Source: Pyronema omphalodes (lineage: Eukaryota > Ascomycota > Pezizomycetes > Pezizales > Pyronemataceae). Taken from it: a DNA stretch of 64,000 nt. Position numbers and translations under genes: made by a program. The notes beneath the pieces were generated by a model. The model did not search any database. It saw nothing but the letters and a program-made list of their open reading frames with translations, and had not been told where the DNA came from. Shown in pieces: positions 32,490 to 45,240 of this stretch; the first letter of the stretch is position 1, and every line of letters starts with the position of its first letter. The DNA is taken from the NCBI GenBank assembly GCA_024516155.1, contig JAJJXM010000001.1, positions 124,001 through 188,000 of the forward strand, given 5' to 3'.

Positions 32490-34885
32490 CTTATGTAGAC
32501 AGTTAAGGGTATCTTCTTCAATGTCATACTTGACTTGAATAATTTCCGTGTATTTATAGTAGAGAAACCAGGGGGTAGAGTGCGGCGGACTGGGCGTACT
32601 TGTTTTGGTCCCGTGACGTAAGGTTGGACTGGCTGGCACTCCGCTGTGTTAAACACTGACATCTCACTTCATGACACGCGGAAATCCATCGTGTGTGGGG
32701 GAATCCTATACATTCCGTAAAATAAAATTTCTTCAGCGCGAACGACTGGCAAACTTGAGGCCGCGGTTTAGCGAATTGTCAATTAGCCTCAGAGATTTAT
32801 CCGTGGAAAAAAAACTCGAATACGATCATACGAAAGGATGACCTAGTTGACGCGGCGTCTACTCCGTTCAATGCAAACCGCGGCTACTTACCAATATTGC
32901 TGCCTGTTTATTCCTACCATTGTGGAGGAACGCCTTGGAATGAGGCTCCGTAAAGAAGATAAGCTAACGGTGATTGGAAATGCAAATATAGATCCCCGAA
33001 TACTTTCGGCTCCAAACTGTGCTGCCAAGCTGCACGGTGTTGCAGATGCGTGGCTTAAGACAGAACTGTGTAGTTTCTGTAGATATCAATCCCTATCACT
33101 CGTGGTTTTCGCCGTCCGGACACATGCATGTTTTCAGGACAATCATAGAATAATCAAATGTAGGAGAAGATAGAGATTACTTCGATCAAGTTACAATAGG
33201 CATTACTCGCTATGAAGTCTGCATAGGGCGTACCCGAAAAGGTAAGCGGTACATAGATGCCGCGGAATTTGTTTGCAGAGCTAAATGGGAATTCGCAACA
33301 GATTCACTTTGGAGTGCCAGAATGAAAGCAAGTGATATTTTAGATACATAATTGATTCTAATATTTTCATTGAATGTTTCAACTCGGTTCAGGATGGAGG
33401 ATATACATAGTGTCCAATCCCGTATCTTCTAGCTTTCCGTAAATAAGCAACTTTCTCTCATCGCGTGTTTCCTATTTTCTCGATATCAAGGGGCACGGTC
33501 TTGCCGTTGATCTTCAGAATACTGGGTATGGAGGATAACACAAAAACTACCCGTGCTTTCTGGAGTTCATTTTCCCACTCATAATTCGGTCCCATCTGGT
33601 CCAAGCTCGAATATAGCAAGGGCCGGCTATATCATATTCCACATCTGCGGGATTCGAGCCTAGGCCACTCAATTACCAGGGCAGAATTTTGACACAGATA
33701 GACTTCTATCACATCCAATTTCATCTCCGTTATCCAATCCTCTGCGGTTTTCTGAGGCTCTTACAGCTCCAACTGCTCAGTAGTCCTTCTGTAGGAGCTT
33801 ACGTTGGCCAGTAGAGGTGACCATAGCAGTATAACCAGGATATAGCAGCCAATTAGCAATTTCTACTCACAGTTTACAGGATTTTTCTTCTATCTCATAC
33901 GTGGAGGGAAACAGGATTGGCATAGGCCACGAAACGTGATACATAAGGGATCAACGTCCTGAAACTCAATGAAGCCCGACAGCAAAACCTGGCATCATAA
34001 GCTATTCTGAATCAAGGAATCCATACTGTCTTACCTACCCCGATGCTCTTTGTAAATTATCCACAGTAAAACGTATTGTAGCGAAATTCATATTGTATCT
34101 TTCTTGCTTTGTTCTCATCCTCCCAATGTTCATCAACTTGACAACAACCATCATCACCACCACTCACTAGCGCTCACCCCCGACCCTAAAACCCACATTC
34201 AGTGCAATCTCCTCCAAAACGTAAACACTGTACCATAGCCTACAAAGGCCCACCTTGAACACATAAGAGCTCTCAGCTTACTGATGCTTCTCTGTTTCTG
34301 GCACATAAACCCACAGTTAAGCCTTGCCATCGTATTGAATCATCCAGGTCGTCGGCATCATTTGAACAACCTGGTTGTAAAGGACATTTTACCCGCGGTT
34401 GAGGGACAAAACTGAAAAATGTAATAGATATCCCTGTTCTGATTGATACTGTAGATAGCTGATAAGGACTGACGAAGTTTGTTCGGAATGAATGTCGACA
34501 TTTTTCATGATACCGTGCCACTTTTGCCACTTATTTTATTACATTACAGTACCTGTATTCGGACTTGTGATGGCATCTGGTTACAGGGTTAGTGTTTTCT
34601 GAAATGGAGAATGGACAAACAATGGAGAAGTTGCTGATAAAAAAAATATTTGTGAACAAAATGGTGGTCCGGCTGCAATCTCACCTTAATGTAAATGTTC
34701 ATATACCTGACCATACAGCAAATGAAAGCAGTGCATTTGTTTATTAGGTGTGTGTGTAAACAGTACACAACACCTGTGTCTATGTCATTCTTGAGCCAGA
34801 AGATAGGAAGGTCTCCAGATACATGTTTTATCACTCGCAGATACTAAATTTGGAGTTCAAAAAATAAATTCATAACCAAAAAAAA
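32490..34885. other. no gene recognised, unit 2 tail
   Basis: Homologue of 17690-20112 with frequent substitutions and indels. It includes the empty site of the unit-1 LINE insertion near 34868-34890. ORFs are short and not conserved between the two copies. Confidence 0.5.
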
Positions 34886-35248
34886 AGAATTCTTCTAACA
34901 AAGTACCTGAGCACGGGGTGATCATTCTAAAAGTCGTTTGTCTCAGTTTTTTCATCATACAACTACTCCTTGCACCCTTCACCGTATTCCCATGCCTCCC
35001 CGTGCCCCTCATTTTGACCAGTCCGCTTCCTAGGTCTCTCCATTTCCTATTTCCTCTCCTTTACGACTTTAGTAGCTTTTCAACTTCCTTGTCTTCCATT
35101 TCTCTACCACACCATTAACCTTTCGTTCCCATCCATCCTCCTTACAATCAACCGAAAATTCCTCTACGTCTGCCGCGGATCCCATCTTCATAACCCATCG
35201 AATTTTCAACTTTCTTAGCCTATATCTCAGGATTTCTACTTCAAGACT

Positions 35249-38200
35249 TCAAAAATTTATCTGTCCGTCCTTTCCTGCTGCTGCAACGTTGGCGCCCCTA
35301 TTATTAAGCAACCGTACCAAGTTTTCCCGCCCCCTACTCGATGCCAGGCCCAGCGGTGTCTGCCCGTCCTTTCTTACTGCTGAAACATCGGCGCCGCCAT
35401 CAATAAGTAAGCGAACCACCTCTTCGTGCCCCTCCCTTGATGCCAGGTGTAGTGGTGTTTCCCCGTCCTCATCGATGGCCGAAATATCCGCACCCCTCTC
35501 AATGAGCAGCTGAGCCACGCCGTCCTTCCCCCGAGACGATGCTCGATGTAGCGGTGTCTGCCCGTCCTTTCTTACTGCGGAAACGTCGGCGCCGCCATCA
35601 ATAAGTAAGCGAACCACCGCTTCGTAGCCCTCCGCTGATGCCAGGTGCAGCGGTGTGTCGCCGTCCTCATCGATAGCCGAAATATCCGCACCCCTCTCAA
35701 TGAGCAGCTGCGCCACACCTTTCTCCCTCTGATACAATGTTTGATGTAGCGGTGTCTGCCCGTCCTTGTTTACTGCAGAAAGGTCGGCGCCTCTATCAAT
35801 CAGCGACCGAACCACCTCTTCGTACCCCCTTTTTGATGCCAAGTGCAGCGGTGTCTGCCCATCGTTATCGATCGCCAAAATATCGGCACCCCTTTCGATG
35901 AGCAGCTGCGCCACACCTTTCTCCCTCTGATACAATGCTTGATGTAGCGGTGTCTGCCCGTCCTTGTTTACTGCGGAAAGGTTGGCGCCTCTATCAATCA
36001 GCAACCGAACCACCTGGTCGTAGCCCTCCTCTGATGCCAGGTGCAGCGGTGTCAGCCCATAGTTATCGATAGCCAAAATATCGGCACCCCTTTCGATGAG
36101 CAGCTGTGCCACCCCCTCTTCCCCCCAATACGATGCTCGATGTAGCGGTGTCCACCCGCCCTTTTCTACGGCGGAAACGTCGGCGCCTCGATCAATCAGC
36201 AACCGAACGACCTCTTCGTACCCCTTCTCTGATGCCAGGTGCAGCGGTGTCTCCCCATCGTTATCGATAGCCGAAACATTGGCGCCCTTATCAATGAGCA
36301 GCTGAGCCACCCCCTCTTTCCCCCAATGCGATGCTCGATGTAGCGGTGTCCACCCGTACTTTCCGACTGCGGAAACGTTGGCGCCTCGATCAATCAGCAA
36401 CCGAACCACCCCTTCGTGCCCATTCTGTGATGCCAGGTTCAGCGGTGTCAGCCCATAGTTATCGATAGCCGAAACATTGGCGCCCTTATGAATGAGAAGC
36501 TGTGCCACCCCCTCATTCCCCCAATACGATGCTCGATGTAGCGGTGTCTGCCCGTCCTTGTTTACTGCTGAAACATTGGCGCCTCTATCAATCAGCAACC
36601 GAACCACCTCTTCGTACCCCCTTTGTGATGCCAGGTGCAGCGGTGTTTCGCCGTCCTCATCGATAGCCGAAATATCCGCACCCCTCTCAATGAGCAGCTG
36701 CGCCACCCCCTCTTTCCCCCATAACGATGCTTTATGTAGCGGTGTCCACCCGTCCTTTCTTACTGCGGAAACGTTGGCGCCTCTATCAATCAGCAACCGA
36801 ACAACCTCTTCGTACTCCTCCGCTGATGCCAGGTGCAGCGGTGTCTCCCCATCATTATCGACGGCCGCAATGTCAGCGCCGTTATCGATCAGAAATGAAG
36901 CAATGTCAACGTGTCCAAGCTCAGAAGATACGAGAAGTAAACTGCCCAAGTCTGCTTTCAAGTCACGGTCAGATTTGAATACCGATGGGAGCATGCGGCT
37001 CAGCCCAAAGGTGCAGACCAAGGCGAGAATGCTGTCGGCTCCTCGCTGGTAGTAACAAACCCTACGCCAAAATGTATCTCGAGTCCAGTAAGATGTCACA
37101 ACCCACTTTCGATGGTATTGAAGCCAGGTTTGGTAATTATTCTTTGATATGAATGCATTCCATAGGTCGACGAGGAGTTGCTGGCCATTTACGTCCCCAC
37201 AATGAGCGAAGTGCCACGGCCAAAACAGCGTAGAGTATGACAAGAGGTGACGGTTCCTGTAATCATCCTCTTCTATTTCCATTTCCTCATAACCATCCCA
37301 GGAGCTCGGAGTACACAACAGAGAAAGACAACCCTTTGCCATTTCGGCATGTGAAGAGTCTCTGCTGAGTTCAGTTTTAGTTTCCAGATGCTCCTGCACC
37401 GAAAGATGTGCAAAGCGGAAAACGTCGAGGCTTTCGTCCAAGACCAGTAGGTTTTGGCAGAGTTTCAGTAAACTGTGTGCATTTATGGCGTCTCTACGAG
37501 AGAACTCTCCTGCGCTGCTGACTTCGACTCTGATCGCATCAAGCAAGGTCGATGTTCGCAAGGGTTCATATGAACAGTGGATCCAGCGGAAGGCACTGAG
37601 TGCGAGTTGGGAAGCTTTGCTTTTTTGAATTGTGTCGTAAATGTCATTGTAGGCGGTCGTCAAGGTGTCCGGAAGAGTTTGCAAACTGCGTCTTACATCG
37701 TCCTCAGTGAACTCTTGGCAGAGGGAAGTGATTTGAAGTGCCGCCAATTGGAACCTGGCATTTATTGATCAGCATTCGTGCCCCTGTCCAGTTTTATAGA
37801 AATCATATGGTGCACTTACATCCCCTTAGATCTCTCACAAAGTACCTGGCATATTACGGCTTTCAGATCAACGGATACCTCACCACCAAGCAGTTCGCCA
37901 TCATCGATAACCCTCTGAACCTCGGTCTTGACAAACTGATTTATGTCGCTAACATTGTCATCGGGCTGCAACTCGATTCTAGGAAACATCTTGAATTGCC
38001 TGACGATGTCAGGATCGTGTCGAGTCGTTGCAAAAATCTTGACCAGATTTCTGGATTTTTCGATGACGTAATTGAGTGCCTTCAAAAGATATATCCGCCT
38101 GTCTGCTGTAACTTCGTCCAGAGCATCGATGCAAATCATGGTCCGAGGATGTATATTCGTAAGTTGAACAAGGAGCTCCTGAGTTTCTGAAAGGCTCAAT

Positions 38201-40071
38201 GGGGATGAGATTTGCCCTTTTCTCTTCCGGTCCTGGTATATATCCACGATAGGTGTTACTAGCTTGCTCTCATCAACTTGGGACTGCGCCAGCTGTTGTA
38301 TTGTCGTTCTCAGGATACTCTCCGGCTCTCGTCGATTATCCTCAGCTTTGTTACAATAAAAGTATGCTAACTTCATCCCTTTTGTATCCGATTGCAGGGA
38401 ATCAATGAACTTTGATCTGTACCACTACTGCGTTAGATATCTACACCTCCAAGGACACAAAACGGGCGGGAGGCTGCTTACGCAATGTATGTTTTACCGG
38501 CGCCAGCTAGATTATTTGGCGGGTCAGAATACATCGAGCCAGATCAATGAGGCATGTGGTGACTCACGGGTTCCTCGCAACAATAATAGCTTTGAAACAC
38601 TCGAAGAAATCCACGCTTTGTAATCATCCCTCTCCAAAAGCCACATGCCAGTACCTTCCAGGCGCCTTGAGTTGATACGGTCGTGGTGACTTTTGTAGGG
38701 GATGTTAGATATCCATGCCAAAATTGACGATCTTTCGCTGTCTGCTGAAGTCAGCGGACAAATACAGTGCACAGCACATTGAGAGCGACTGGCATACCTT
38801 CCGCCCAGTCTTGTAAGTCGTGCAGTTGAGGTTGAATGTGCAACGTTGTGTTGTTGATATTTTCCAGCTGTGCACGGACGTGCGCGAGCTCTGTTTGGGT
38901 AGCTGCCTTGCGTTAAAATTGCCCAAGATCCCTGAATGGCTCCTGCGCGGACAAAATACATTGGTTACTGGCAACAGCTGCGTCGAATCCCACTGTTTTC
39001 TCCAATTTCTCAATATCGTCAAGGTAAGTTGACATGTCTTGCACAGTGAATATAGCCGCAAGGCGGTTTTCTAATGGACCATTAACAGCGGTACATCCCG
39101 GGGATAAGAATATTCACGTTGTAATTTACCGACGGCTTTGGCGAGGAACTTCAAGATTGCTGCGTAAAGCCGAATCATGGATGCCTCCAGGTGTTTCGCA
39201 GCAGGGGAATCTTCGCGGAGATACAGTAGCTCGTATAGCGTGCACCGATGAATCAGGCCGGCAATGTGCTCAAGTCCAACAAATATAGCGTCTATCGTGT
39301 TCTGGTTGACCATGCACACCTGCCGAGCATGATTAGTAAGTGTAACCATCACATATAGTATCTCTAATCAACCTCGAGCAGAAATCGAAACCCAGCCCAT
39401 GGCAGTCCCGCATGCATGGGATCACACTGGACGATGATATCCCCGATCGCCTTGAATCTTTCCATCCAGCCGAGTAATTTCATCGCAATATCTCTCAATA
39501 CGATTTCTTCTCCTTTGAATTTGATTTTCCAAGCCTTTCGATTTTTCTCGTCCAGAATTTTTTGCACGAAAGACTTTGCTTCAGTCACGGTATCAAGGGC
39601 GCTGGCGTGAGATTTCAAACTGTTGAGGGTTTCGCGGTCCTCATCGAGAGATTTGCTGCTGAGTGCCTCGTTCCACAGCGATTGAAATTTGATAATGCCA
39701 GTCGCGGTCAAATCATGTTTCGGTGCTTCTGTGTTTCCGACATCGGAATCTTCCTCGTGCTGTGCCGTGCCTGCTGTATTTGACTGTCCGACTCCGCTTG
39801 CCAGGTCTGATTGGAAGCGCTCGCATTCATTCACACCTTGAATTTGGGCTTCTGGCGCAAACCCCGCGGTAGCGACTGGTGTAATTGAAGATGTGGGCAA
39901 TGGATCACTGGAAGCTTGAACCGAAGCGCCAAAGGTATTCGTTATGGGTTCATTCGTTTCTGAACTGCCAGAATTCTTCTCTTTTGTTTTCTTCGATCGT
40001 TGGAAAAGTCCTTTAAATGGTGTGAATATTCTAACTAGTGCATCGCGTTTCCTTGGGGGGCCGTTCGACAT
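35249..40071 (-). CDS. NLR-type protein 3: NACHT_N, NACHT NTPase, 16 ankyrin repeats
   Basis: Exons 39373-40071, 39130-39319, 38960-39070, 38798-38902, 38568-38744, 38482-38506, 37820-38416 and 35249-37754 give 1469 aa, with every splice site matching genes 1 and 2. NACHT_N (130-370), Walker A GTPGAGKT (426-433), Walker B ICIDALDE (530-537) and the winged-helix-like region (638-900) are intact. The ankyrin array (905 to about 1463) has a degenerate first unit, then 15 repeats in strict A/B alternation, then a terminal repeat (TPLGLASSRGREN). A-type repeats end VVRLLIDRGANVSAV and B-type VAQLLIERGADISAI or close variants, so the period is 66 residues (198 bp). This is the longest and most complete member. 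The family suggests a cytosolic ATP-regulated recognition protein; specificity is unknown. Confidence 0.9.
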
Positions 40072-40571
40072 ATTGCTGGGCCGGTGTTCTCTTCTGGATG
40101 GCTGCACTACGAAAACGGAGGTCTACCCATGAGGAACGTCAGTGTCAGATGTCGATTGAGTTATTGAATTGCCAAAATTACTCACTGAAATTGTCAGTAT
40201 AGCTTGTGCGGCTTGTCGCTTCTCCTGCGTGCTGAGGGGTTTGCGAGACAGTCAGAGTGGACGCCAGAGAACCGCCAGAGATTCTGCCGAATATGAGGTT
40301 TGTGAATCAATGAATGGTATAGGGAAAGTGGAGTGCTTTGGGTGCGGGGGCAAGTTGGAGTAGCTGCAGCTGCTGGGCGCAAGTTCAGCCTCACTTCACC
40401 GAGATGTTGCACGTATGAATCCCTGATGAATTGTCCATACCTTATCAGCGTATAGAAATATCACAGCCAGCATTGGCCAGTCTCAAGACATGCAGGAAAA
40501 CGATACGTTACACGAATCGGACTGAGACGCAGCAAAGAACCCCGCTTCCTCAGCTGCTCTGATATCTATGT

Positions 40572-40958
40572 ATGTACATCCGTTTTTTGCCGGACTTCTT
40601 TTTAGGCCAACTACTGCAGTTGCGAAACCCGACCTGCAGAGGCGACGGAATAGCCCTATTTATGGTAGTATATATGTACATGGACACTTCATACGGACCG
40701 CCAGCGCGGCAAGAGTGGCCCATACGACATGCGTATGCATTGCGGCGCAAGGCTATGAGTTTGAAGCCGGGTAAAATGACGAAATATCAGCCTTGGAGGA
40801 CTCGGCGACACCTTCTCACACACGCTGAGCAGTTGGGCGGGACTTCTCCGGTGCTTTGGCGGGAGAATCCGGAGACGGCGACTGATGTAAGCGTTTGGAT
40901 GTGGAAGTTCTTGACGTCATCGGGAATCCGGGGAATAGTTGAAAGTTTGATCGAGTAA
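40572..40958 (+). CDS. hypothetical small ORF divergent from NLR gene 3
   Basis: 128 aa, the third copy of the ORF at 12944-13330, with one visible change (RRQLL to RRHLL). The same divergent placement about 500 bp from the NLR start. No recognised domain; could be non-coding. Confidence 0.25.
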   Translation: MYIRFLPDFFLGQLLQLRNPTCRGDGIALFMVVYMYMDTSYGPPARQEWPIRHAYALRRKAMSLKPGKMTKYQPWRTRRHLLTHAEQLGGTSPVLWRENPETATDVSVWMWKFLTSSGIRGIVESLIE

Positions 40959-41505
40959 GACCTGCGAGACAGAATTGCAGAAAAGATGGAGGGAAAACAG
41001 AGAAAAATGGAGTTTCAGTGAGGTGGAAGTCACAAGGCTTTCCTGCGACGCCTCTGGGATTTAGTGTACTTCTTGTCGCGTCTACCCGGTGGCTGGGTAT
41101 GTATCAGACTGACCTAATTGCCGCTATGCTACACCGCTTATGAGAAGCAAGCGAATGTAGCGCAACAAAACAAAACAAACCATGTTTTTAAGAACACACA
41201 CTAGTTTCCCGTATCGCTGCCACTGCGTGAATTTGTGTCAATACAAGCGAACACTATGTACGTACACGGCTCACCATACTTTCAACTATCTGTGGACATT
41301 CCCGTAGCAATGTCCAGATCGCAGAGTTGCGTTTTCGCTTTGTATGACACTGCCCAGCTGCAGTCTGTTAGCTCTATTGTCATATGATCGTCGATACTCT
41401 GAACAGCAAAAACTGGTTGTATTACAGCTGGTTATACCGCAGCCAACTCGCGCGCCCGAAGCCGATATCCAACTGCCATTGCGAATTATTTGTTTGATGA
41501 AGAAA

Positions 41506-42550
41506 ATTGCGGCAATAACTTGGAGTGCTGATCACAGATCCTGGTCTAGGTTATTAGGCGCACTTATCTCCAGATACATTGCTGAAGACATGAGGTACTT
41601 GATCCGTGATTCTACATTTTTCATTCCCCTTTAATAACTTCTCTCTACTCTAAACTCCAAGTAAACAGTCCTCACCCGTACACCAATGTGCTCCATATGT
41701 CCCCCTCCTCCGCTCTCTCCTACTACTATACCTCAATTCAAAATTCTAGTTACAAAAAAAAAGAAAAAGAAAAAAATTCCTCATGACAATTTTTATAAGA
41801 TAACCATATATTTCAGTTCCCCAAGCCAGAAAATTTAAACTTCTACACAACAAGATATTCAATTCCATCTAGCACTACAACAACAGCAGAAAATTAAAAT
41901 CTTCACCATGAATAACAGACTACATTTCATACCATAATCAAGTTATATATATGTATATTATCGATACATCGATACCGTACCCTCCCTTCCTTCCCCTCCT
42001 CCTACATCAATCACAACCCTAATACAACCAACCAACTCCTCCCATGCGGTGTCAAACGTACTTCAAATTGCAGAAGTAATAATCAAAACCATCAATCGCA
42101 TATTACAAATATCTTAACCCCCGCTCCCTCTTCCTCTTCCCCATATTCGGAAAAGCTTGTTAACCTTATAAACCTTAACCTTAAGCTCCATCCCCAGCCT
42201 AATTACTTTTCCTTACCAGTATCTTTATTTCACCGAAACAGAAAGAAAGAAAGAAGAAAGAAGAAAGGAAAAGAAGAAAAGAAAAGAAAAGAAAAGAAAA
42301 GGGGGATCTGAAATCATAGGTATACAAATCCCAGACTACCGAGCCCAAATCCCAGACAATCAGTGTCAACAGCCAAGCCAATTACTAACCCCCAGCCCTC
42401 GCCATAGCCCCAGCCCTATCCCCAGCACTAGCCCCAGCCCTATCCCCGGTTCTAAAGTGTATAGTTAAGGTGGCCACTGACGAGAATGTACCACTTTTAG
42501 AACGGCTACACGAGAGAAGCCAGAACTCAGAACTCAGAACTCATCTCGAA
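41506..42550. other. no gene recognised; AT- and pyrimidine-rich spacer
   Basis: Unique sequence to the right of the triplication. It holds short A-runs, a GAAA/GAAAG purine block (about 42240-42300) and an imperfect CCCCAGCCCTAT repeat (about 42390-42450). No credible ORF or RNA gene. Confidence 0.5.
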
Positions 42551-42555
42551 TATAC

Positions 42556-42692
42556 AGCAATACAGCAAGACAGCAATACAGCAATACAGCAATACAGCAA
42601 TACAGCACCATAGCACCATAGCACCATAGCACCATAGCACCATAGCACCATAGCACCATAGCACCATAGCACCATAGCACCATAGCACCATA
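42556..42692. repeat. adjacent 8-bp microsatellites AATACAGC and CACCATAG
   Basis: About 6 units of AATACAGC run into about 11 units of CACCATAG (from about 42606). Both share the CA(G/T)-rich core, as if one arose from the other. Confidence 0.9.
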
Positions 42693-42944
42693 GTATCACT
42701 CATTGTACCATTTAAAGACTATATACCGACTTTTTATTTCTTTCTTTGTAGCTTTATTTTTCTTCTTCAAGTAGCTTAGCTCACTTATTCTCGATGTGAT
42801 ATCGAGTGATAGCTAATGATACTTAGATACTGCAATATTTACGTACGGGAAACTCGAACTCAAAATTCGTTAAGGGATACGATAATGTGGTAACTTTTGG
42901 ATACTAAATTTCCTTTGAGGGCACTGGGGAAGGGTGGGGTGTTT

Positions 42945-43178
42945 ATACTGAATACTGAAGACTGAATACTGAATACTGAATACTGAATACTGAATACTGA
43001 ATACTGAATACTGAATACTGAATACTGAATACTGAATACTGAATACTGAATACTGAATACTGAATACTGAATACTGAATACTGAATACTGAATACTGAAT
43101 ACTGAATACTGAATACTGAATACTGAATACTGAATACTGAATACTGAATACTGAATACTGAATACTGAATACTGAATA
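42945..43178. repeat. 7-bp microsatellite TACTGAA, about 33 units
   Basis: An almost perfect heptanucleotide array; the first unit or two carry a G variant. Because 7 is not a multiple of 3, each strand reads as one 7-residue cycle in all frames, which explains the repetitive minus-strand ORF at 42860-43204. That ORF is not a gene. Confidence 0.95.
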
Positions 43179-43382
43179 TATCCTACATACCTGGTACTGT
43201 ACACTTGATACCTGTTATCACAGAAAACGGTATTTCCTGGGTAATACCCTACAGTTTAAGCCCTAAGCTGTAACAGACTAACAGTCACAGTCGCTATATC
43301 GAGATTTGATATATGCATTGATTCTCTTATTTTGTATCTTAAATGTTGTATCTTGTGTTTAGTATTATTCTACGGCTCTTGT

Positions 43383-43397
43383 GGGGGGGGGGGGGGG
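43383..43397. repeat. G15 homopolymer
   Basis: Fifteen consecutive G on the plus strand; length may be subject to sequencing error. Confidence 0.8.
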
Positions 43398-43683
43398 CGG
43401 GTGTTTATAAGAAAAACATCTGTATATATATGTTAGAAGATCGCCGAGAACAGGCAATCCAGCTTGTCGGAACAAGGTCCTTGAGTTTGCTCAAGCCGAG
43501 CCTTGAGGGGGACCAAGTGGGACACCAAACGGGATTTGATAAGGAGGATGAGACCAGCCGGCTTTTCTACTATATATAATGCTTCCTCTCTCTGTATCGT
43601 CATCATCATCTACAATAGAACCGTCTGTCTCTCCCTGTCCTTTCTAACAATATACAAGGTTCAAGTCAAGGAAAGTCTACTTA

Positions 43684-43803
43684 TCCCAATCCCAATCCCA
43701 ATCCCAATCCCAATCCCAATCCCAATCCCAATCCCAATCCCAATCCCAATCCCAATCCCAATCCCAATCCCAATCCCAATCCCAATCCCAATCCCAATCC
43801 CAA
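43684..43803. repeat. 6-bp microsatellite CCCAAT, about 20 units
   Basis: A perfect hexanucleotide array followed by degenerate CCCTAT/CCCAAC units to about 43855. It is related to, but not the same as, a CCCTAA telomere repeat. Confidence 0.93.
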
Positions 43804-44142
43804 TCTATATCCCAACCTCCATCCCTATCCCAATCCCAATCCATATCCCAATCCCCCACAAATCCACCAATTCGATTCCAACATAACCCATCAATCGCAA
43901 ATTCGCAATCTAACCAAAGCCTTTAGCCAGCAGTACGAATAAAAAAAAAAAAAAGGTCCGATTCATCCCAAGCCGGCAATAAGGAAACTTAGTAAAGTAC
44001 GTTTTGAATATAAATGTACGTAAAATGAAGCAGAAGCTTGGAATAAACTTAAAAGAGAGAGAGAGAGATATATATCTTTTTCTATAGGCTATATATACCA
44101 TATTTCTAGATAGATATCGTAATTCCATATATATATACTATA

Positions 44143-44206
44143 TTAACTCAACTCAACTCAACTCAACTCAACTCAACTCAACTCAACTCAACTCAACTCA
44201 ACTCAA
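44143..44206. repeat. 5-bp microsatellite ACTCA, about 12 units
   Basis: Perfect pentanucleotide repeat, followed by degenerate CCCTAT/CCATAT units to about 44330. Confidence 0.93.
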
Positions 44207-44422
44207 CCAACCGACAAAACCAGATTCCCTATCCCTATCCCTATCCCTATCCCAACCTGCATCAATATCCCTATCCCTATCCATATCCCCATCCATATCC
44301 CAACCTCCATCCATATCCCCATCCATATCCAAGTTTCATTCCTAACCTTTCTTCCTGTTATCGATAATCGATGTACAATAATCAGATCTATAAACCTGGC
44401 TGGCACAAGTACAAAATCATCA

Positions 44423-44486
44423 GTGACAGTGACAGTGACAGTGACAGTGACAGTGACAGTGATAATGACAATGATAATGATAATGA
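44423..44486. repeat. GTGACA hexamer repeat grading into GATAAT-type units
   Basis: About six GTGACA units followed by GATAATGACAAT variants, directly before the next array. Confidence 0.88.
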
Positions 44487-44489
44487 CGT

Positions 44490-44762
44490 TATACCAATAT
44501 ACCAATATACCAATATACCAATATACCAATATACCAATATACCAATATACCAATATACCAATATACCAATATACCAATATACCAATATACCAATATACCA
44601 ATATACCAATATACCAATATACCAATATACAAATATACAAATATACCAATATACCAATATACCAATATACCAATATACCAATATACCAATATACCAGTAT
44701 ACCAATATACCAATATACCAATATACCAATATACCAATATACCAATATACCAATATACCAAC
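44490..44762. repeat. 8-bp microsatellite ATACCAAT, about 34 units
   Basis: A long octanucleotide array with a few ATACAAAT and one ATACCAGT variant in the middle. It produces repetitive ORFs (YQYTNIPI / GILVYWYI cycles) in several frames of both strands, which are artefacts of the repeat. Confidence 0.95.
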
Positions 44763-44956
44763 ATATTAATATATACTTAAATTATAATAAATGCACTAAA
44801 TACTTAAATTTCTTAACATACATAAACCACAAATTTCCTATCCCCTCTTCCAAGCTCCACCCATCCCCCCTATCTCCAATGACAAACAACAAACAAACAA
44901 CAAATAAGTAAAACAACAACAATCAACACCTCCCATTCAAAAAAATTATTGTTTTC

Positions 44957-45240
44957 ATAATATTTCCAATTATTTCCAATTATTTCCAATTATTTCCAAA
45001 GTTCACCTACATACTATTATATGCTATCCTATCTCTCCAACCTCCAACCAGCTCCCACAACCAGCTCATAACTGCTACCTGGCACCTGGCACCACACACC
45101 TGGCACTTGCTACTTGCTACTTGCTACTTGCTACTACGCACCTGGCACCTGGCACCTTGCACCTGTCACCAAATACCTGCTACCTGGCGCCTGGCACCTC
45201 TTACTTGCACTTGCTACCAGCTACCAACTCTAGAGAAAAA
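44957..45240. repeat. imperfect short tandem repeats (TTTCCAATTA; CTTGCTA; CACCTGG)
   Basis: Four 10-bp TTTCCAATTA units (about 44960-44998), then patches of CACCTGG- and CTTGCTA-type heptamers to about 45230. No gene. Confidence 0.75.

Larger units (their letters stand above)
20559..34885. repeat. tandem duplication unit 2 (NLR gene 2 plus downstream tail)
   Basis: Homologous to unit 1 and, over 34886-41505, to unit 3. It carries two insertions not found in unit 1 (26516-27131 and 29759-31246) and lacks the LINE fragment of unit 1. The flank 20559-20915, just 3' of gene 2, matches 34886-35248, 3' of gene 3. Borders are approximate. Confidence 0.85.
34886..41505. repeat. tandem duplication unit 3 (NLR gene 3, homology ends near 41505)
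   Basis: The gene body 35249-39300 is visibly diverged from units 1 and 2. From about 39360 to 41150 it is almost identical to them. From 41160 to 41505 the match decays again and then stops. The 2-bp-shorter state near 40527 is shared with unit 2, not unit 1. This is a mosaic. Confidence 0.82.

Noticed and set aside
42945..44762. Regular repeats as a CRISPR array
   Set aside because: Units are 5 to 8 bp without unique spacers, and the genome is eukaryotic.
44203..44911. Long repetitive ORFs across the ATACCAAT array
   Set aside because: Produced by an 8-bp repeat that reads open in several frames on both strands; not genes.
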